Assembly: GCA_037178625.1 (NCBI GenBank)
Contig: CM074144.1
Span: forward strand, 1,302,001-1,366,000
Source of the DNA: Skeletonema tropicum
Lineage: Eukaryota > Bacillariophyta > Thalassiosirophyceae > Thalassiosirales > Thalassiosiraceae
Length of the DNA stretch: 64,000 nucleotides
Direction: 5' to 3'
Positions 32,301 to 43,300 of this stretch are shown in pieces. A program made the position numbers and the translations under genes. Under the pieces are notes generated by a model. That model was not told the origin of the DNA and made no database searches. It saw nothing but the letters and a program-made list of their open reading frames with translations. Position 1 is the first letter of the stretch, and each line of letters starts with the position of its first letter.

Positions 32301-34920
32301 TGTTGCTGCTGTTGCTGTTTGCTTTGCTGATTGGCTGGCTTATGATTTTATGAGAGGTGTGGGTGGGACGAATCGGAGTGGCTCAGGCAACAGTCGTTCA
32401 TTGCATCTCAATCATGATATCAGGAACAAATTTGGCAGGCAAAGCGATCGAAGCGAATGCGCGCGAAGGGGCTCGGTCATCTTTGGCGGAGTATCAAAAC
32501 CAATTCCTCTGTAGATCAAAAAGACATCCATCTTTTTTAGAGCTCGGAGTTGCAACAAAATATGTACAGCTCACAAACTGCGACCGCGTTCTGAGTTATG
32601 ACACACATTTTCGGTCACATTTTCATCCAGATCCAGCGATCGAGAGGACTCTCACCGCTCACCGCTGACCCTGAATGAACGAACACGCGGCTGAATCATG
32701 ACGGTGTTCAAAGATTGTTGAGGGAGCAATTTTTCGGATTTTGCTCAAAATATGAGGGACGGAGGGAGGTAAGCAAACTGAAGAATCAAGTCGAAGCGCC
32801 CATTGAATACCAGATTCGAGGAACCCATTGTGAAAGTAGTATATAGAGGAGACACCAAACTTCACAAAGACCCAAGAGACAATGAGTAATAATTAGGATG
32901 AGGTGATAATGATAATGATAGGGCTTGGACTTGGAATATTTCGAGAGCAACTACGTCGAGTTCAGCTGTAGTTGATACACTAAACACTTTCTTATCCTGA
33001 TACGAGACACGAAGCTCCATCTGATGAAGTACATATCACGTTGAAGAATGAAGTCCAACAACAGGAGGAGCCGAACCAGAGGCAGAGGGAGAAGGAATGA
33101 AATAACCTAAATGGAGTGGCTTACTCCGAGGAGACAGTCTGGGCGATGATAAACGTAGTAGAATGATGATGATAATAATGAGCTCCTTCTGAAACTATGC
33201 TTATGCTTGCGATTTACGGCGATAGATCACATTTCTCTTCTGGATCGGCACTTTGCTCGTTGAAGCTGGAGTTTGCAGAGACAGCATTGAAATTGAATTT
33301 GAAATTCACATTCATATCGGAGGCATTAGCCGAAGTGACGTGGAGAAGGAAGACCAAAACTGCTTCTGCTTGAAGAGCACAATGGAAAATGGAGTTTCCG
33401 TGTAAGTGTAAAGTGAAAAGGCTGGTAAAGGTAAAGGAAGATCAGAAAGAAGGTAACAGCAAAGGAAGAGCTGGTGTGCGTTTGAGAGTTGAGTTCCTCC
33501 TCTCTTCTTCACGGGTGCTGCATCAAATGCAAGTCGGAATCATACCATCAATCATAAACATAGGAATAAGTAGTATGTTGTTTGTGTTTTCGACCTTGTT
33601 TTACATACTAAAATCTTTCAGCTTTCAGCGCATCCGGGTCTTGGTCTTGGTTTGTTTGTTGGTTTAGAAGTAAAAGTATTATTATTGTAAGTACGTTCCG
33701 TCGCCAAAACAAGGGAGAACGAAGCGCCCGATCCCAGAGGCCTATTGTTAAGGTGGAACACAAGTAAGAAAACGCTAACAGCGGGTAAAGTTGTTGAGGA
33801 AGGAACGCTTCAGGTTTACGAACAAGCATGGAGGGCCTAGGCCTGCCACAAGTCAAGCTCCAAAGATCTAGACACGGCAAAAGAGTAAGAGTACCCACTG
33901 AAGACCATCATAGGTCGGCGTCCTCTACTGCGTAATGGCATTAGGATTGAAAAGGCTCAGATGCATTGCAACTGGCAACATGTGAGCATCTGGATCACAC
34001 TTGAATCTCGGGAAAAGCCTTTTGTGAAACAAAACCTTTTATAGATCTAAGTGTGGTAAACCTAAAGAACTCACTCACTCACTCACGGTTGTTTTCATGT
34101 CGACTGTGTCAATTTCACATGTATTGTGTTCACGTCGTTATACAGCCATAGCCGTTAAGATTAAGATTCAGGCCTCTCCAACCTCAAAAATGGATTCAGC
34201 ACAAAATTTTGGGGCAGAAGTATGTTGATGCTGTTGTTTTTTCATGGCAGATAATGCCATGTGATGCATCATGGTGGGGATGCATTTTGTATTTTGTTAG
34301 ATGTGTGATTTTTGATTCAAAATAATCGCCTCGCGACTCGCGACAGCTCACGACAGCTCACGACGCCGATGCATCTGATTTGACACCCCCAACATCTCGG
34401 CGTATGGATGGAATCTGATCAACCCAAGTTGTAGATACACTCTAAACTAACTACATGGAATAATATTGGTCTTTGAACCTCAGAACACATCTAAGTACCG
34501 TACCTACTGCTTGCATTCTCCTGGTAAGGATGTGAATCGGGAAGTTCTTTGAACGATGGAAGAAGGCCGCTCGTGGAACGTCCAAGTACTTATTCCTCCA
34601 TAGCACTAACGCAACTTCGAGATGTGATGGGAGACGACTGCTCAGACGGTTGGTCCCAGTGCGCCCTTTTTCCTTCCTCGCTTCCCATGATTAAAAATCA
34701 AATACTAATTCCCATATGAAAGTTTGACAAATGTGAGATTCCTTCAGAGAAAATAAGTCTCGAACACTCGCCAAATCCCGGGCGTCTGGACGCTTTTCTT
34801 CTTTCTTTTAGCGTTACGTTGCGGTTTGCGCGTTGTTCGTCCTCCACGCACACAATATCATGATATTATATTTGATGAAGCCGCACTCATTCACACAACA
34901 TCTCCATACTTTTTATCAGC
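32301..34920. other. Array spacer and promoter region of copy 3; no supported gene
   Basis: Repeats the DNA of 27438-30055 at an offset of ~4865 bp with few changes. Confidence 0.5.
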
Positions 34921-36042
34921 ATGAAGGTCGCCACTGTCATCATCACCCTTGCCACCCTCTTTGCCCCAATCGCAGCTGGATCATCTTCTTCGAAGAGTGG
35001 AAAGTCTGAAGCACCAACATCTACGCCAAGTGGTATGCCGTCTCCTTCTCCTTCAATGATGCCAACCAGTAAGCCTTCTTCTAAGCCTAGTATGACTCCT
35101 TCGGTGAGTCCGTCTAAGGAGCCAAGTAGTAAGCCTTCGTCTAGTCCTTCTACGGTACCAACATGTGGGAAATCATGCAAGTCTTATGCACGCCCCATCG
35201 TCCTCTCTGACCTACTCGAACCAGATCACTCTGTCGAAACTGCTGCAATCGCAGGAGGAGGATCTAAGAGTAAGAGCGGAAAGTCTGAAGCACCATCATC
35301 TAAGCCAAGTGGTATGCCGTCTCCTTCGCCTTCCATGATTCCAACTAGTAAGCCTTCTTCTAAGCCTAGTTTGACTCCTTCGGTGAGTCCATCTTCAAAG
35401 CCAAGTAGTAAGCCTTCTTCTGAGCCTTCTGAGATGCCAAGTAGTAAGCCTTCTTCTGAGCCTTCTGAGATGCCAACCAGTAAGCCTTCATTTTTGCCAA
35501 GTAGTAAGCCTTCATCTTTGCCAAGTAGTAAGCCTTCTTCCAAACCGAGTATGAGTCCATCATCAAGTCCTTCTACTGTGCCAACATGTGGGAAATCATG
35601 CAAGTCTTATGCACGCCCCATCGTCCTCTCTGACCTACTCGATCCAGATCACACTGTCGAAACTGCTGCCATCGCCGGAGGAGGATCTAAGAGTAAGAGC
35701 GGAAAGTCTGAAGCACCATCATCTAAGCCAAGTGGTATGCCGTCTCCTTCTCCTTCCACGATGCCAACCAGTAAGCCTTCTTCTAAGCCTAGTTTGACTC
35801 CTTCGGTGAGTCCATCTTCAAAGCCAAGTAGTAAGCCTTCTTCTGAGCCTTCTGAGATGCCAAGTAGTAAGCCTTCTTCCAAACCGAGTATGAGTCCATC
35901 ATCAAGTCCTTCTACAGTGCCAACATGTGGTAAATCATGCAAGTCTTATGCACGCCCCATCGCCCTTACTGAACAACTCGATCCAGATCGTATGATGGGA
36001 ACCTCCACCATCGCAGCAGGATCTAAGAGTGAAAAAGTCTAA
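34921..36042 (+). CDS. SKPS-repeat secreted protein, array copy 3 (intact)
   Basis: 373 aa from ATG 34921. Residues 1-20 form a clear signal peptide (MKVATVIITLATLFAPIAAG). The mature protein is built from three modules, each with SKSKSGKSEAP (silaffin-like Lys/Ser spacing), a run of SKPS/SEPSEMP repeats and a conserved PTCGKSCKSYARPI-x-L block followed by a DPDH/DPDR and VETAAIAGGG segment. The last module ends in SKSEKV. Each module has one Cys pair (CGKSC). Ser/Lys/Pro-rich secreted proteins are common in diatom cell walls, where phosphorylated Ser and modified Lys help silica deposition; that role is inference here. This is the only undamaged copy of the three. Confidence 0.85.
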   Translation: MKVATVIITLATLFAPIAAGSSSSKSGKSEAPTSTPSGMPSPSPSMMPTSKPSSKPSMTPSVSPSKEPSSKPSSSPSTVPTCGKSCKSYARPIVLSDLLEPDHSVETAAIAGGGSKSKSGKSEAPSSKPSGMPSPSPSMIPTSKPSSKPSLTPSVSPSSKPSSKPSSEPSEMPSSKPSSEPSEMPTSKPSFLPSSKPSSLPSSKPSSKPSMSPSSSPSTVPTCGKSCKSYARPIVLSDLLDPDHTVETAAIAGGGSKSKSGKSEAPSSKPSGMPSPSPSTMPTSKPSSKPSLTPSVSPSSKPSSKPSSEPSEMPSSKPSSKPSMSPSSSPSTVPTCGKSCKSYARPIALTEQLDPDRMMGTSTIAAGSKSEKV

Positions 36043-36823
36043 GCGCCTTCCATGATGCCAAGCAGTTCTGAATCAGGCAAGTCGAATTATTAATGTTAAT
36101 GTTCTAGAAGAATAGTAGGTATGACGACAAAGAGAATAGAAGAGGGTGTCCGTGTTAGAATGTACAGAAGTTATATGTGTGGAAGAAGAATCAATAAGGT
36201 ACGGTTGCGGTAGTATCGATGCAAGACGATACCTTTTCAGATTAGTTAAGAGCCTTAGTGCAATGCGATTTATCGATCTACGATAAGAAGTGTTTTTGGG
36301 CTGGTGGATTTCATTGATATTTTGTCTTCCTTATTGTCTTTAAAGTATTATTGCACAATCTTTACACTCAACTGACTGTCGACTGTAATATGGTTCGTGC
36401 AACTCCACTCTACAATAATTTCATTATAATGATGCATAGTGGGGAAAAAAGAAGAAATATGGAAGGATCACAACCACTGCTACTGAAATATCTAATTTTT
36501 CGTTTAAAATATGTACCGCTCTACTTTTCTATTCTGTGTTCACGTGTAGTACGACATGTCAAATACTCTTTGCAATCGAGCTAGCCCTCTGGCTCCGGGA
36601 GAGGGTTTTGATCCCATTTGGACTCTCTCCTTATTAGATTAGAGATTAGATTCAGTTCCCAGTCAGTTCCCGTATCTACTCCTACTTCGTTGAGAAGACT
36701 TCGCGTTTGATTGCTGTTCATAATTATTTTTTGTCAGTGTAAAAATTGTGATTGACGGGGCTAGAACCGCGTTTTTGCCCGCCCCTCTGCAAAAAGTGAC
36801 TTGGCTCGAAAAAATCACTATGT
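36043..36823. other. End of array and unique spacer; no supported gene
   Basis: Array homology stops at 36627; the next ~200 bp are unique with no credible ORF. Confidence 0.5.
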
Positions 36824-38268
36824 CCGTCTATACCTTAAAAAGTGTCCGTAGGACAGGACCACACTATTGCAGCCCGGACACAGTCACTCCCCCTGCAAGG
36901 ATGCACGGACACATTCTAGAATCCGGACACTTTCAAGGGTTTCTTAGAGCGCAACATGTAACAACAAATACTTCAAATTATTCTACTCCATCTCTCCATC
37001 GCTATTGTCCCCATCCTCATCAATGATGCCAAATGCTGCTTCAATCGCGACAAAGTCATCTTCATTCCCATTTTCCTCGTCTAAAAGATGGTCCAGCCCC
37101 TCCTGGCCACAATACTGCTTCACCATTTTATGTACCTCATCTTCGGTCCAAAGCACAACCTGCCCTTTATCCGAAAAGGAAAGCTCCTCTTCCGGAGTGT
37201 ATCCACATGCAGTCCGTGACTTTCTAACCATTTCTTCAGGAATCTTATCCCAGGCCTGAGCAACCCATGTTGCCAATTGCTGTCGTGATGGAGCTTCAGG
37301 CGTCCCTTTTTCTGTGACGGGAGCAATGAGGCTGTATGCATCGTACAAGTCACGGAAGTAACCTTTGAAGACCTTGTTGATCACCTTGTCAAGAGGCTGT
37401 CCACATGGGGTTAGTCCTCCTGGTAAGATATCCACAGAAAGACAAGGAAGTGATAGGCAAAAGTCTTTCACCTCAGCTGTAGAATATGACTTGAAGTCAT
37501 CCCACAGCACACCAATCTTGTTTTCGCATTCTCCTGTCTCTTTGTCATATCCACCAGCGGGCAAGATAATCTTCTTCAGGTAGAGCTTGGTAAGAGCATG
37601 GTTTGAGCAAGCCTTCGGCGCTACTGTAATGTACGCTTTGTCGCGAGGAGGGTAATGGTTGCCATGGCGATCAGGTTTTTTTGTTCCTTTGTTTTAATGA
37701 CCTTCACCGTAAAGCCAAACGAATCCATCTTTAAGGAACTCCCGTCATCCTTGTGAGGTGCCTTTTTGGCTGGAGTTTTTTTACTGATGCTGCCGCTGCC
37801 GGTTTCAGATGTAGTTCCGTCGCACACTTCTTCAGATCAACGGCTTCATTAAGATATTTATCATACACCATTCCGGCAGTGAGTTGGACAACCTTTTTTT
37901 CTGTCGAGAACAGCCCATCCCACTGGTCCTTTGTAATAAACTTCAGTTGCTCGACAGTCTCAACACCCATATCATCGAGGAAATCTTCGATCTCATCATT
38001 CCATGGTAGGGTGTTCGATCTAAACCAGTATTCGATGGCATCCTCCGACATGATGGTATGATGTGTGTAGTCGAATTATTCTTATTTTAACACAACATGG
38101 TGTGGTGGCCCGCCGTGCTGGGTTGTGCGTGCTGGCTTCGCACAAAGCATTTGAAAGTGTCCGAATCTGGTCGGACACTTCCTCGAAAAAGGCTGCGGAC
38201 ACCTACAAGTCACCTGAAAAACAGTCCGGACAACAGAAAAATCCGGACACTTTTTAAGGTATAGACGG
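36824..38268. mobile_element. Degenerate pogo/Tc1-like DDE element, 1445 bp
   Basis: Perfect 25-bp inverted repeats CCGTCTATACCTTAAAAAGT... at 36824-36848 and 38244-38268. Subterminal regions on both sides carry repeated GTCCG/TCCGGACA motifs (near 36841, 36875, 36904, 36926; 38157, 38170, 38190, 38224). On the right a TA follows the repeat, as expected for pogo target sites, but on the left the flank reads TATGT, so the duplication is not clean. Internally deleted relative to a full transposase. Confidence 0.8.
36983..38051 (-). pseudogene. Pogo/DDE_1-type transposase remnant
   Basis: ATG at 38049-38051 begins a 106-codon N-terminal piece with a SAM-like helical segment (FLDDMGVETVEQLKFIT...). 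A second frame around 37621-37827 and a third, open from ~37680 to 36983, carry later parts. The third includes a GNHYPP then NHALTKLYLKK stretch, LLWDDFKSY-like GVLWDDFKSY, and ILPGGLTPCGQPLDK...NKVFK, which is the typical C-terminal catalytic end of DDE_1 (pogo/tigger/CENP-B-like) transposases, followed by an acidic tail. A 7-A run near 37675-37681 is a likely frameshift site. The region carrying the first catalytic Asp is missing. Confidence 0.75.
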
Positions 38269-39015
38269 TACTCTAGTCAAGTGCGAGCATAGCACTGGAC
38301 CTAGGTTCTTGCTCGTCATCGCCTCTGACTTCCCTGCACTCAAGGGATACAGTGAGGTGGTCTGATACAACCTTCCAGACAACAACAGAGAGACTGTGGG
38401 TGTGGTGCCAAACATGTGTGGGTTTAAATCTACGACTACGATGCGAACCCACACCCCTAGATGCAAGACGGGAACATCGAAGATGTTTTCGATACCCCGC
38501 TTGGTCAAAGGGTGGGGAGTGGGACGCTTAAAACTATCTAGACAACCGATGCCGAAAACCCCACACACTACAATGAGTGCATTGGTTGGATGAACAACCA
38601 AAAAAGAATGGCAGGGGCGGTAGCAAGTCGAACCATCACACCTGAGGAGTGAAGACACCCGTCTCGACTGTCCATCACCACAACCAAATCGAACAAAAAG
38701 TACAAAACTTTGGTGCAATAGTGTTTAATGATGCAATAGGCTATGGCCAGAACTACAAATTTCATGTAGATTCCGATTATCTTCACGCATATGTACTAAA
38801 AGGTGCAATTACAACTTTCCTACGTACAAACCATCATAAATAGCCGGTGTTTTTTTGTTAGTGATTTTCACCTAGAGAGATGCCGACACCCGTGAGACAG
38901 CAATACCCTTTCTATCGACTGTTGGCAATGGAATGACAGCATAATATTGGTCAGACTCTTCATTACCACCCTACTGAGAATAATACTGCTTGGAATCATT
39001 AAATTCGGGCCACTC
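38269..39015. other. Intergenic; no supported gene
   Basis: GC-richer stretch at 38390-38590 with conserved-looking GGGTTTAAATC and TGGGGAGTGGGAC motifs; I checked it for tRNA, 5S and snRNA patterns and found none. Confidence 0.4.
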
Positions 39016-39077
39016 TATATTGACGTATGCTTGCGTTAGAAAGGAAGGAGGAGCTACAAATAGCTATAGAGGAGCAG
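39016..39077 (+). repeat. 62-bp fragment of the 24259-24320 sequence
   Basis: TATATTGACGTATGCTTGCG... matches the start of the small ORF at 24270 with one difference, and is then cut abruptly by the 455-bp direct repeat. Confidence 0.9.
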
Positions 39078-40321
39078 ATGTGTGCAGTTTGCGATCTCTA
39101 CCGTACTTCTCTGTAGCTCCGTAGGTGTATCGTTTCGATGCCGAGCTGCAGCTGTTCCCTGATCCGCTGTAGCTCCGTTTGGACTGGACTCTCAGTGTGG
39201 ACTAGGTTGTCGATGTGGATGGTCTAAAGTCTGGTAGCGCTTAGTAGCGTTGACGTTATGTGCATTGGATAATACATATCGTATCGTCGGCACTTGTGTC
39301 ATTCGGCCGGTGGTTTTGGCCGCCCTGTTTATACCCTTTGTTTTACACGAGGTTGGGAACTCGTGGACCTTTGCGTAGGTATGCTAAAGACCTATGTGAA
39401 TGATCTAGTAGAATCTTAATACAATTAAGTACCTACCTACGCAAATAATGAGCTCAGGTAAGCTCTGCTGCCAAGTTTTGGCAATGGCATCACTTTCGTG
39501 TGGTCGGCTGGCGCGCCAGATAGAGGAACTACTCTCTACTCTAACACACCCTTTCAGCTGACCCACGATGCTGCTGGTTCGACTTGTTCTTTCATTCTGT
39601 TTCATGTGTCTTACCATTTCTATGTCTTGTTCGTTCTGTTTGCAATTTGTTGCGACCTGTTTTCATTCCGTCATCATCTCCCTCCGTAGTCGAAGATTTT
39701 GGCACCCTTTGAGGTGACGCATTCTCCGTGCCTATGCCACGGTCTATGCTCTCGCCACCCTTTGAAGTGTTAGGATCTTCGGCACAGATATATTTTGCCA
39801 ACACTGCTTGTTTTTCATCGCATCTGGATTCTTATTCTGTTTGCTCACTTGACGTGGTTGAGGTTTTATGTGTGCAGTTTGCGACCTCTACCGTACTTGT
39901 CTGTAGCTCCGTAGGTGTATCGTTTCGATGCCGAGCTGCAGCTGTTCCCTGATCCGCTGTAGCTCCGTTTGGACTGGACTCTCAGTGTGGACTAGGTTGT
40001 CGATGTGGATGGTCTAAAGTCTGGTAGCGCTTAGTAGCGTTGACGTTATGTGCATTGGATAATACATATCGTATCGTCGGCACTTGTGTCATTCGGCCGG
40101 TGGTTTTGGCCGCCCTGTTTATACCCTTTGTTTTACACGAGGTTGGGAACTCGTGGACCTTTGCGTAGGTATGCTAGAGACCTATGTGAATGATCTATTA
40201 GACTCTTAATACAATATCAAGTACCTACGCAAATAATGAGCTCATGGTAAGCTCTGCTGCCAAGTTTTGGCGATGGCATCACTTTCGTGCGGTCGGCTGG
40301 CGCGCCAGATAGAGGAACTAC
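39078..40321. mobile_element. Direct-repeat element (possible TRIM-like or LTR remnant)
   Basis: Two ~455-bp direct repeats (39078-39532 and 39868-40321) flank 335 bp of unrelated sequence without a credible ORF. They begin (A)TGTGTGCAGTTTGCGA, differ at a handful of positions plus small indels near 39425/40215, and end at GAGGAACTAC. The size and layout fit a small non-autonomous LTR element, but no target duplication, primer site or polypurine tract is convincing; a 790-bp tandem duplication is the alternative. Confidence 0.5.
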
Positions 40322-40400
40322 GATACATGGATCCCAACGCGAGGTGGCGACCACCGACCACGCTCTGCGATAGCCGACCAGGGGGCGGGGTTTAGTTCGC

Positions 40401-40490
40401 GGGAGCTGATCCTCAGCCATCCACTTGAAGTTGGGAAAGCAGAAACTGTCTTTTACGTCACTGTGACTTTTACTGATGAAAGGCCTTTCC
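40401..40490 (+). repeat. MULE-2 left terminal inverted repeat (90 bp)
   Basis: Complement is found at 53850-53939, on the far side of the inserted retrotransposon. Confidence 0.92.
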
Positions 40491-40923
40491 ATTCCTATTA
40501 TTCAGCACCCAACTTTGACTTTTAGCAAAATTCCCAATTATCGTCCTCTGGCCGCAGAGGGGGGCTGGCCCTGCTGCGCCCCTGGCTGCGCGAAGACTTT
40601 CAAAAACAAAAAAACGTTTTTTCATCTCAAATCAATGGCAATGCCGCCGACTCCTCATGTCATCTCCCCTATCCACCTATACCCACCGCCTCTTTCATTC
40701 CAAGGCATGTTAATGCATTAATATTATTATTATCTGTCCAGCGGCAATAGAGGAATAATATTATTCAGTCGAAAGAGCCGCTTTAAGTAAATGACGTAAC
40801 ACATCACATAACACATCTCTTATGTGCACAAGACAAGTACCAAAAATAATAATTGGTGAGAACAACTCTTTTCATGCCACCGACTCGTATTAACTTTAAC
40901 CATGCTCTAACGTATCCACTTAC

Positions 40924-42873
40924 ATGTCTCTTTTGACGAAGGATAAAGTAATTCTTCCTATTCCATCTATCATGGCTTGTGTTGAATGCCGAAGGGCGAA
41001 GGTTGCATGTGTCAAGGCAATTGGTTTCGACCGATGTGATAGATGCCAGAAGAAATCACTTTTGTGTATTCCCCATACATCCATGCAAGGACGAAGAACG
41101 GATCTAATAAAGCACGAGTCGCTTCCACCACAACGAATTCAACGTTCGTCCCCTTTGGGACACATAGAATCACCCGGTGATACAAGTGATGTTGATGTGC
41201 CACAAGAGATCGAACCTGAAGTACTTCATGATGTATTTTGTCAGGGAAAAAGAGTAAGTGGCATCACCTTCCCCAATGAAACCATTTCTGATGACACAAG
41301 GAGTACCACAGACGGTGGTATTCAATGCAGCCCTTTTGGGCCAGACCAAGTGCCTTACACGGTTCCGGTCAAGCGATCGTCGAATATGAATCTCAATTTG
41401 TCATCCCTATCAACATCTCCGACGAACCTGCCATTCTTCGAAAAGAACAAGATGGATGGTACATTAAGGCAGCGGACCCGCAAGAAGCGCAAGGCACTCC
41501 AAGCAACTCAGTCCGATCTTTCGAAGCAATGGACCAAGCCTACACCAAGGCTGCCAACACAAGAGTCAACTCTTTGTGCTATATTCTTATCCCACCCCGA
41601 CGGCACTTCTCTGGAACCCGACGCTCTCAAATGTGTTGATGGTGCCTCCAACCTATTCTTCTTCCCATCTCCATTGAGCAGTGGTGGCTCGCAAGAGTTC
41701 TTTGGTATCTCTCCGGATGATTATGGTTCCGTTTTGCACGAGATCAATGGGATTTCGCGTGACGAAGCAAAGGATGTTTTAATGAAATATAGCAAGGGCC
41801 GACACGTTCTGTTTAATGCTTCTTCATTCACCACTGGGCACTCCTACACCAAGATCTTTGTTGATGATGCCCCGTCTTCCACAAATTCCTCCATCATTGA
41901 CGAAACAACTCACCAAATACCACACCGGAAAGTCATCTGTCAAATTGTACCGGCTCAATCTTACGCTGACAAGATACCTCTTTCTGCAAGTGTCATTGAT
42001 GCCACTCTTCACGGTCACAATGTTACACCTAGCATCATTCAACGCATTGTATTTGCATTAGGGAAGAATGGACTCTTCACAATCAGAAATAGATCTTCTC
42101 ACAAAAACTTCCTTAGCTTCATCGGAAGAAGAAGTGCTCTTACGGTTGCCCAGCCAAACCCGTCTGAGGGAGATATATCTTCGTTTTGGTACTACCGTCA
42201 ACACATTAACTTTTGCTACTGGCCCCTAGTCTACAAGGTCACCAACATCCTTACTCACGGCATCAGGATCTTTCCCCAATTGGAATTTTTCCACCTAACG
42301 ATGTTGCTACCACATCTGATGCCAGAGCTTGGCAATCGCGGAGACTACAACTTTTGCTTATTTGCAATTCTCACGATTAACTTCGTTAGTTGCATCCATA
42401 CAGATACTCGTGACAGGATGCATGAGTCAGTGACTCAGGCAGCAGTTGTAGCTCTTCGGGAGTTGCAGTCATGTCGGGTGCTCTCTTCAACTCAACATCG
42501 ACAAGTGTCATCATCTCTAATTCACGTCGAAAGATATGGGATCACCACTCCTACCACTTGTGGCTATCAACTTATTCAGGAGAATGAACAGATGAATGTT
42601 GAGGTGCTTCAATTCTTCTGTTGTTACGGTTTGGGCACTTGCCATCGAGTCGAACATTACTGGGTTCACACCTTCCTCCCAGCATTGTTCTCCCACTACA
42701 CAAGTGCAATGTTGTATGTTTGCGATGAGAAGGTGTATGCTAATTATGAAGGCATTGATGTGTTGGCTTGGGGCGATGGTGAGACTAAAGAAAGGGGATC
42801 ATATCGGCCAATTGTTAATGGCAGGAGAGTCCGGCGAACTAAAAGATTTAAGTATAATAAAACAAACATTTAA
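40924..42873 (+). CDS. MULE-2 accessory protein: Zn2Cys6 cluster plus HxD...H domain
   Basis: 649 aa from ATG 40924. Residues ~18-48 form a fungal-type Zn2Cys6 cluster: CVEC-x6-C-x8-CDRC-x6-C, i.e. CX2CX6CX8CX2CX6C, preceded by MA and followed by a basic segment. A long disordered Ser/Pro region (~50-220) with a TRKKRKA basic patch follows. The C-terminal ~430 residues are globular. They contain HTD (H492, D494), a PTTCGYQ strand (~545), and FFCCYGLGTCHRVEH (H574, H578) followed by W-x-HTFLPALFSHYTS. The HxD...H layout recalls the accessory protein of MULE-1 and 2OG-Fe(II) dioxygenases, but the match is weaker and the expected Arg is not evident. Zn2Cys6 implies sequence-specific DNA binding, perhaps to element ends. 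Confidence 0.6.
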   Translation: MSLLTKDKVILPIPSIMACVECRRAKVACVKAIGFDRCDRCQKKSLLCIPHTSMQGRRTDLIKHESLPPQRIQRSSPLGHIESPGDTSDVDVPQEIEPEVLHDVFCQGKRVSGITFPNETISDDTRSTTDGGIQCSPFGPDQVPYTVPVKRSSNMNLNLSSLSTSPTNLPFFEKNKMDGTLRQRTRKKRKALQATQSDLSKQWTKPTPRLPTQESTLCAIFLSHPDGTSLEPDALKCVDGASNLFFFPSPLSSGGSQEFFGISPDDYGSVLHEINGISRDEAKDVLMKYSKGRHVLFNASSFTTGHSYTKIFVDDAPSSTNSSIIDETTHQIPHRKVICQIVPAQSYADKIPLSASVIDATLHGHNVTPSIIQRIVFALGKNGLFTIRNRSSHKNFLSFIGRRSALTVAQPNPSEGDISSFWYYRQHINFCYWPLVYKVTNILTHGIRIFPQLEFFHLTMLLPHLMPELGNRGDYNFCLFAILTINFVSCIHTDTRDRMHESVTQAAVVALRELQSCRVLSSTQHRQVSSSLIHVERYGITTPTTCGYQLIQENEQMNVEVLQFFCCYGLGTCHRVEHYWVHTFLPALFSHYTSAMLYVCDEKVYANYEGIDVLAWGDGETKERGSYRPIVNGRRVRRTKRFKYNKTNI

Positions 42874-43300
42874 TGTATACTGTGTTTAAATACTTTCATC
42901 CTCCCGGGGGCTCTGAATTGTTGTCCATCGTTGATTCCTTTTCACCCCTTGAATCATCTTGTAATGCATGCAGAGAAATTGCTTCCACCCGTACCGGAGA
43001 AGTGGAAGACTGGCAGTCTTCTTTCCAGCAATCTTCTACTCGGCAAGTTGTTTTGTTAGACTATCAATCATATCTTTCGGTAGAATAAAACAATCATTTA
43101 ATATATACTTTGTTTAGATACTTTCATCCTCGAAGGGCCTTTGAATTCATGTCCATCCTGAATTGATGTCCATCGTTGACTCCTTTTAGCCCCGGCGACA
43201 CCACTTGAATCATCTTGTACCGGAGAAGTGGCAGTCTTCCCTCCACGAGCAAGATTCTGCTCGGCAAGTTGTTTTGTTAGACTATCAATCATATCTTTCA
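42856..43300. repeat. Imperfect tandem duplication (~223 + 217 bp)
   Basis: 42856-43078 and 43084-43300 share AATAAAACAA...TTTAAT...GATACTTTCATCC at the start and TTTTGTTAGACTATCAATCA at the end, with internal indels. The left copy overlaps the accessory gene's stop, the right copy encodes the end of the transposase on the minus strand. Confidence 0.8.

Larger units (their letters stand above)
24878..36627. repeat. Segmental tandem array, unit ~4.87 kb, 2.4 copies
   Basis: Copy 1 is 24878-29611, copy 2 29612-34476, copy 3 (partial) 34477-36627. Each starts ACCTCAGAACACRTCTAAG. The offset between copies 2 and 3 is 4865 bp. Copies 2 and 3 are nearly identical; copy 1 is more diverged and has lost ~160 bp around its gene start. 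Each unit carries one SKPS-repeat gene on + and (in full copies) one small ORF on -. Copy 3 ends at GGACTCTC (36627). Confidence 0.95.

Noticed and set aside
25215..36000. Long minus-strand frames with repeated LLLGISEGSEE/GLLLG patterns opposite the SKPS genes
   Set aside because: They are the antisense reading of the SKPS codon repeats; stop-free only because of repeat composition, with no start context or leader.
24878..36627. CRISPR-like array because of regular short repeats
   Set aside because: The repeats are codon repeats in a secreted protein and a segmental duplication, with no unique spacers or cas genes; the genome is eukaryotic.
38390..38600. GC-rich structured stretch with tRNA-like GGGTTCGCATCG on the minus strand
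   Set aside because: No acceptor stem, anticodon arm or T-arm pairing could be assembled, and it does not match 5S or spliceosomal RNA core motifs.
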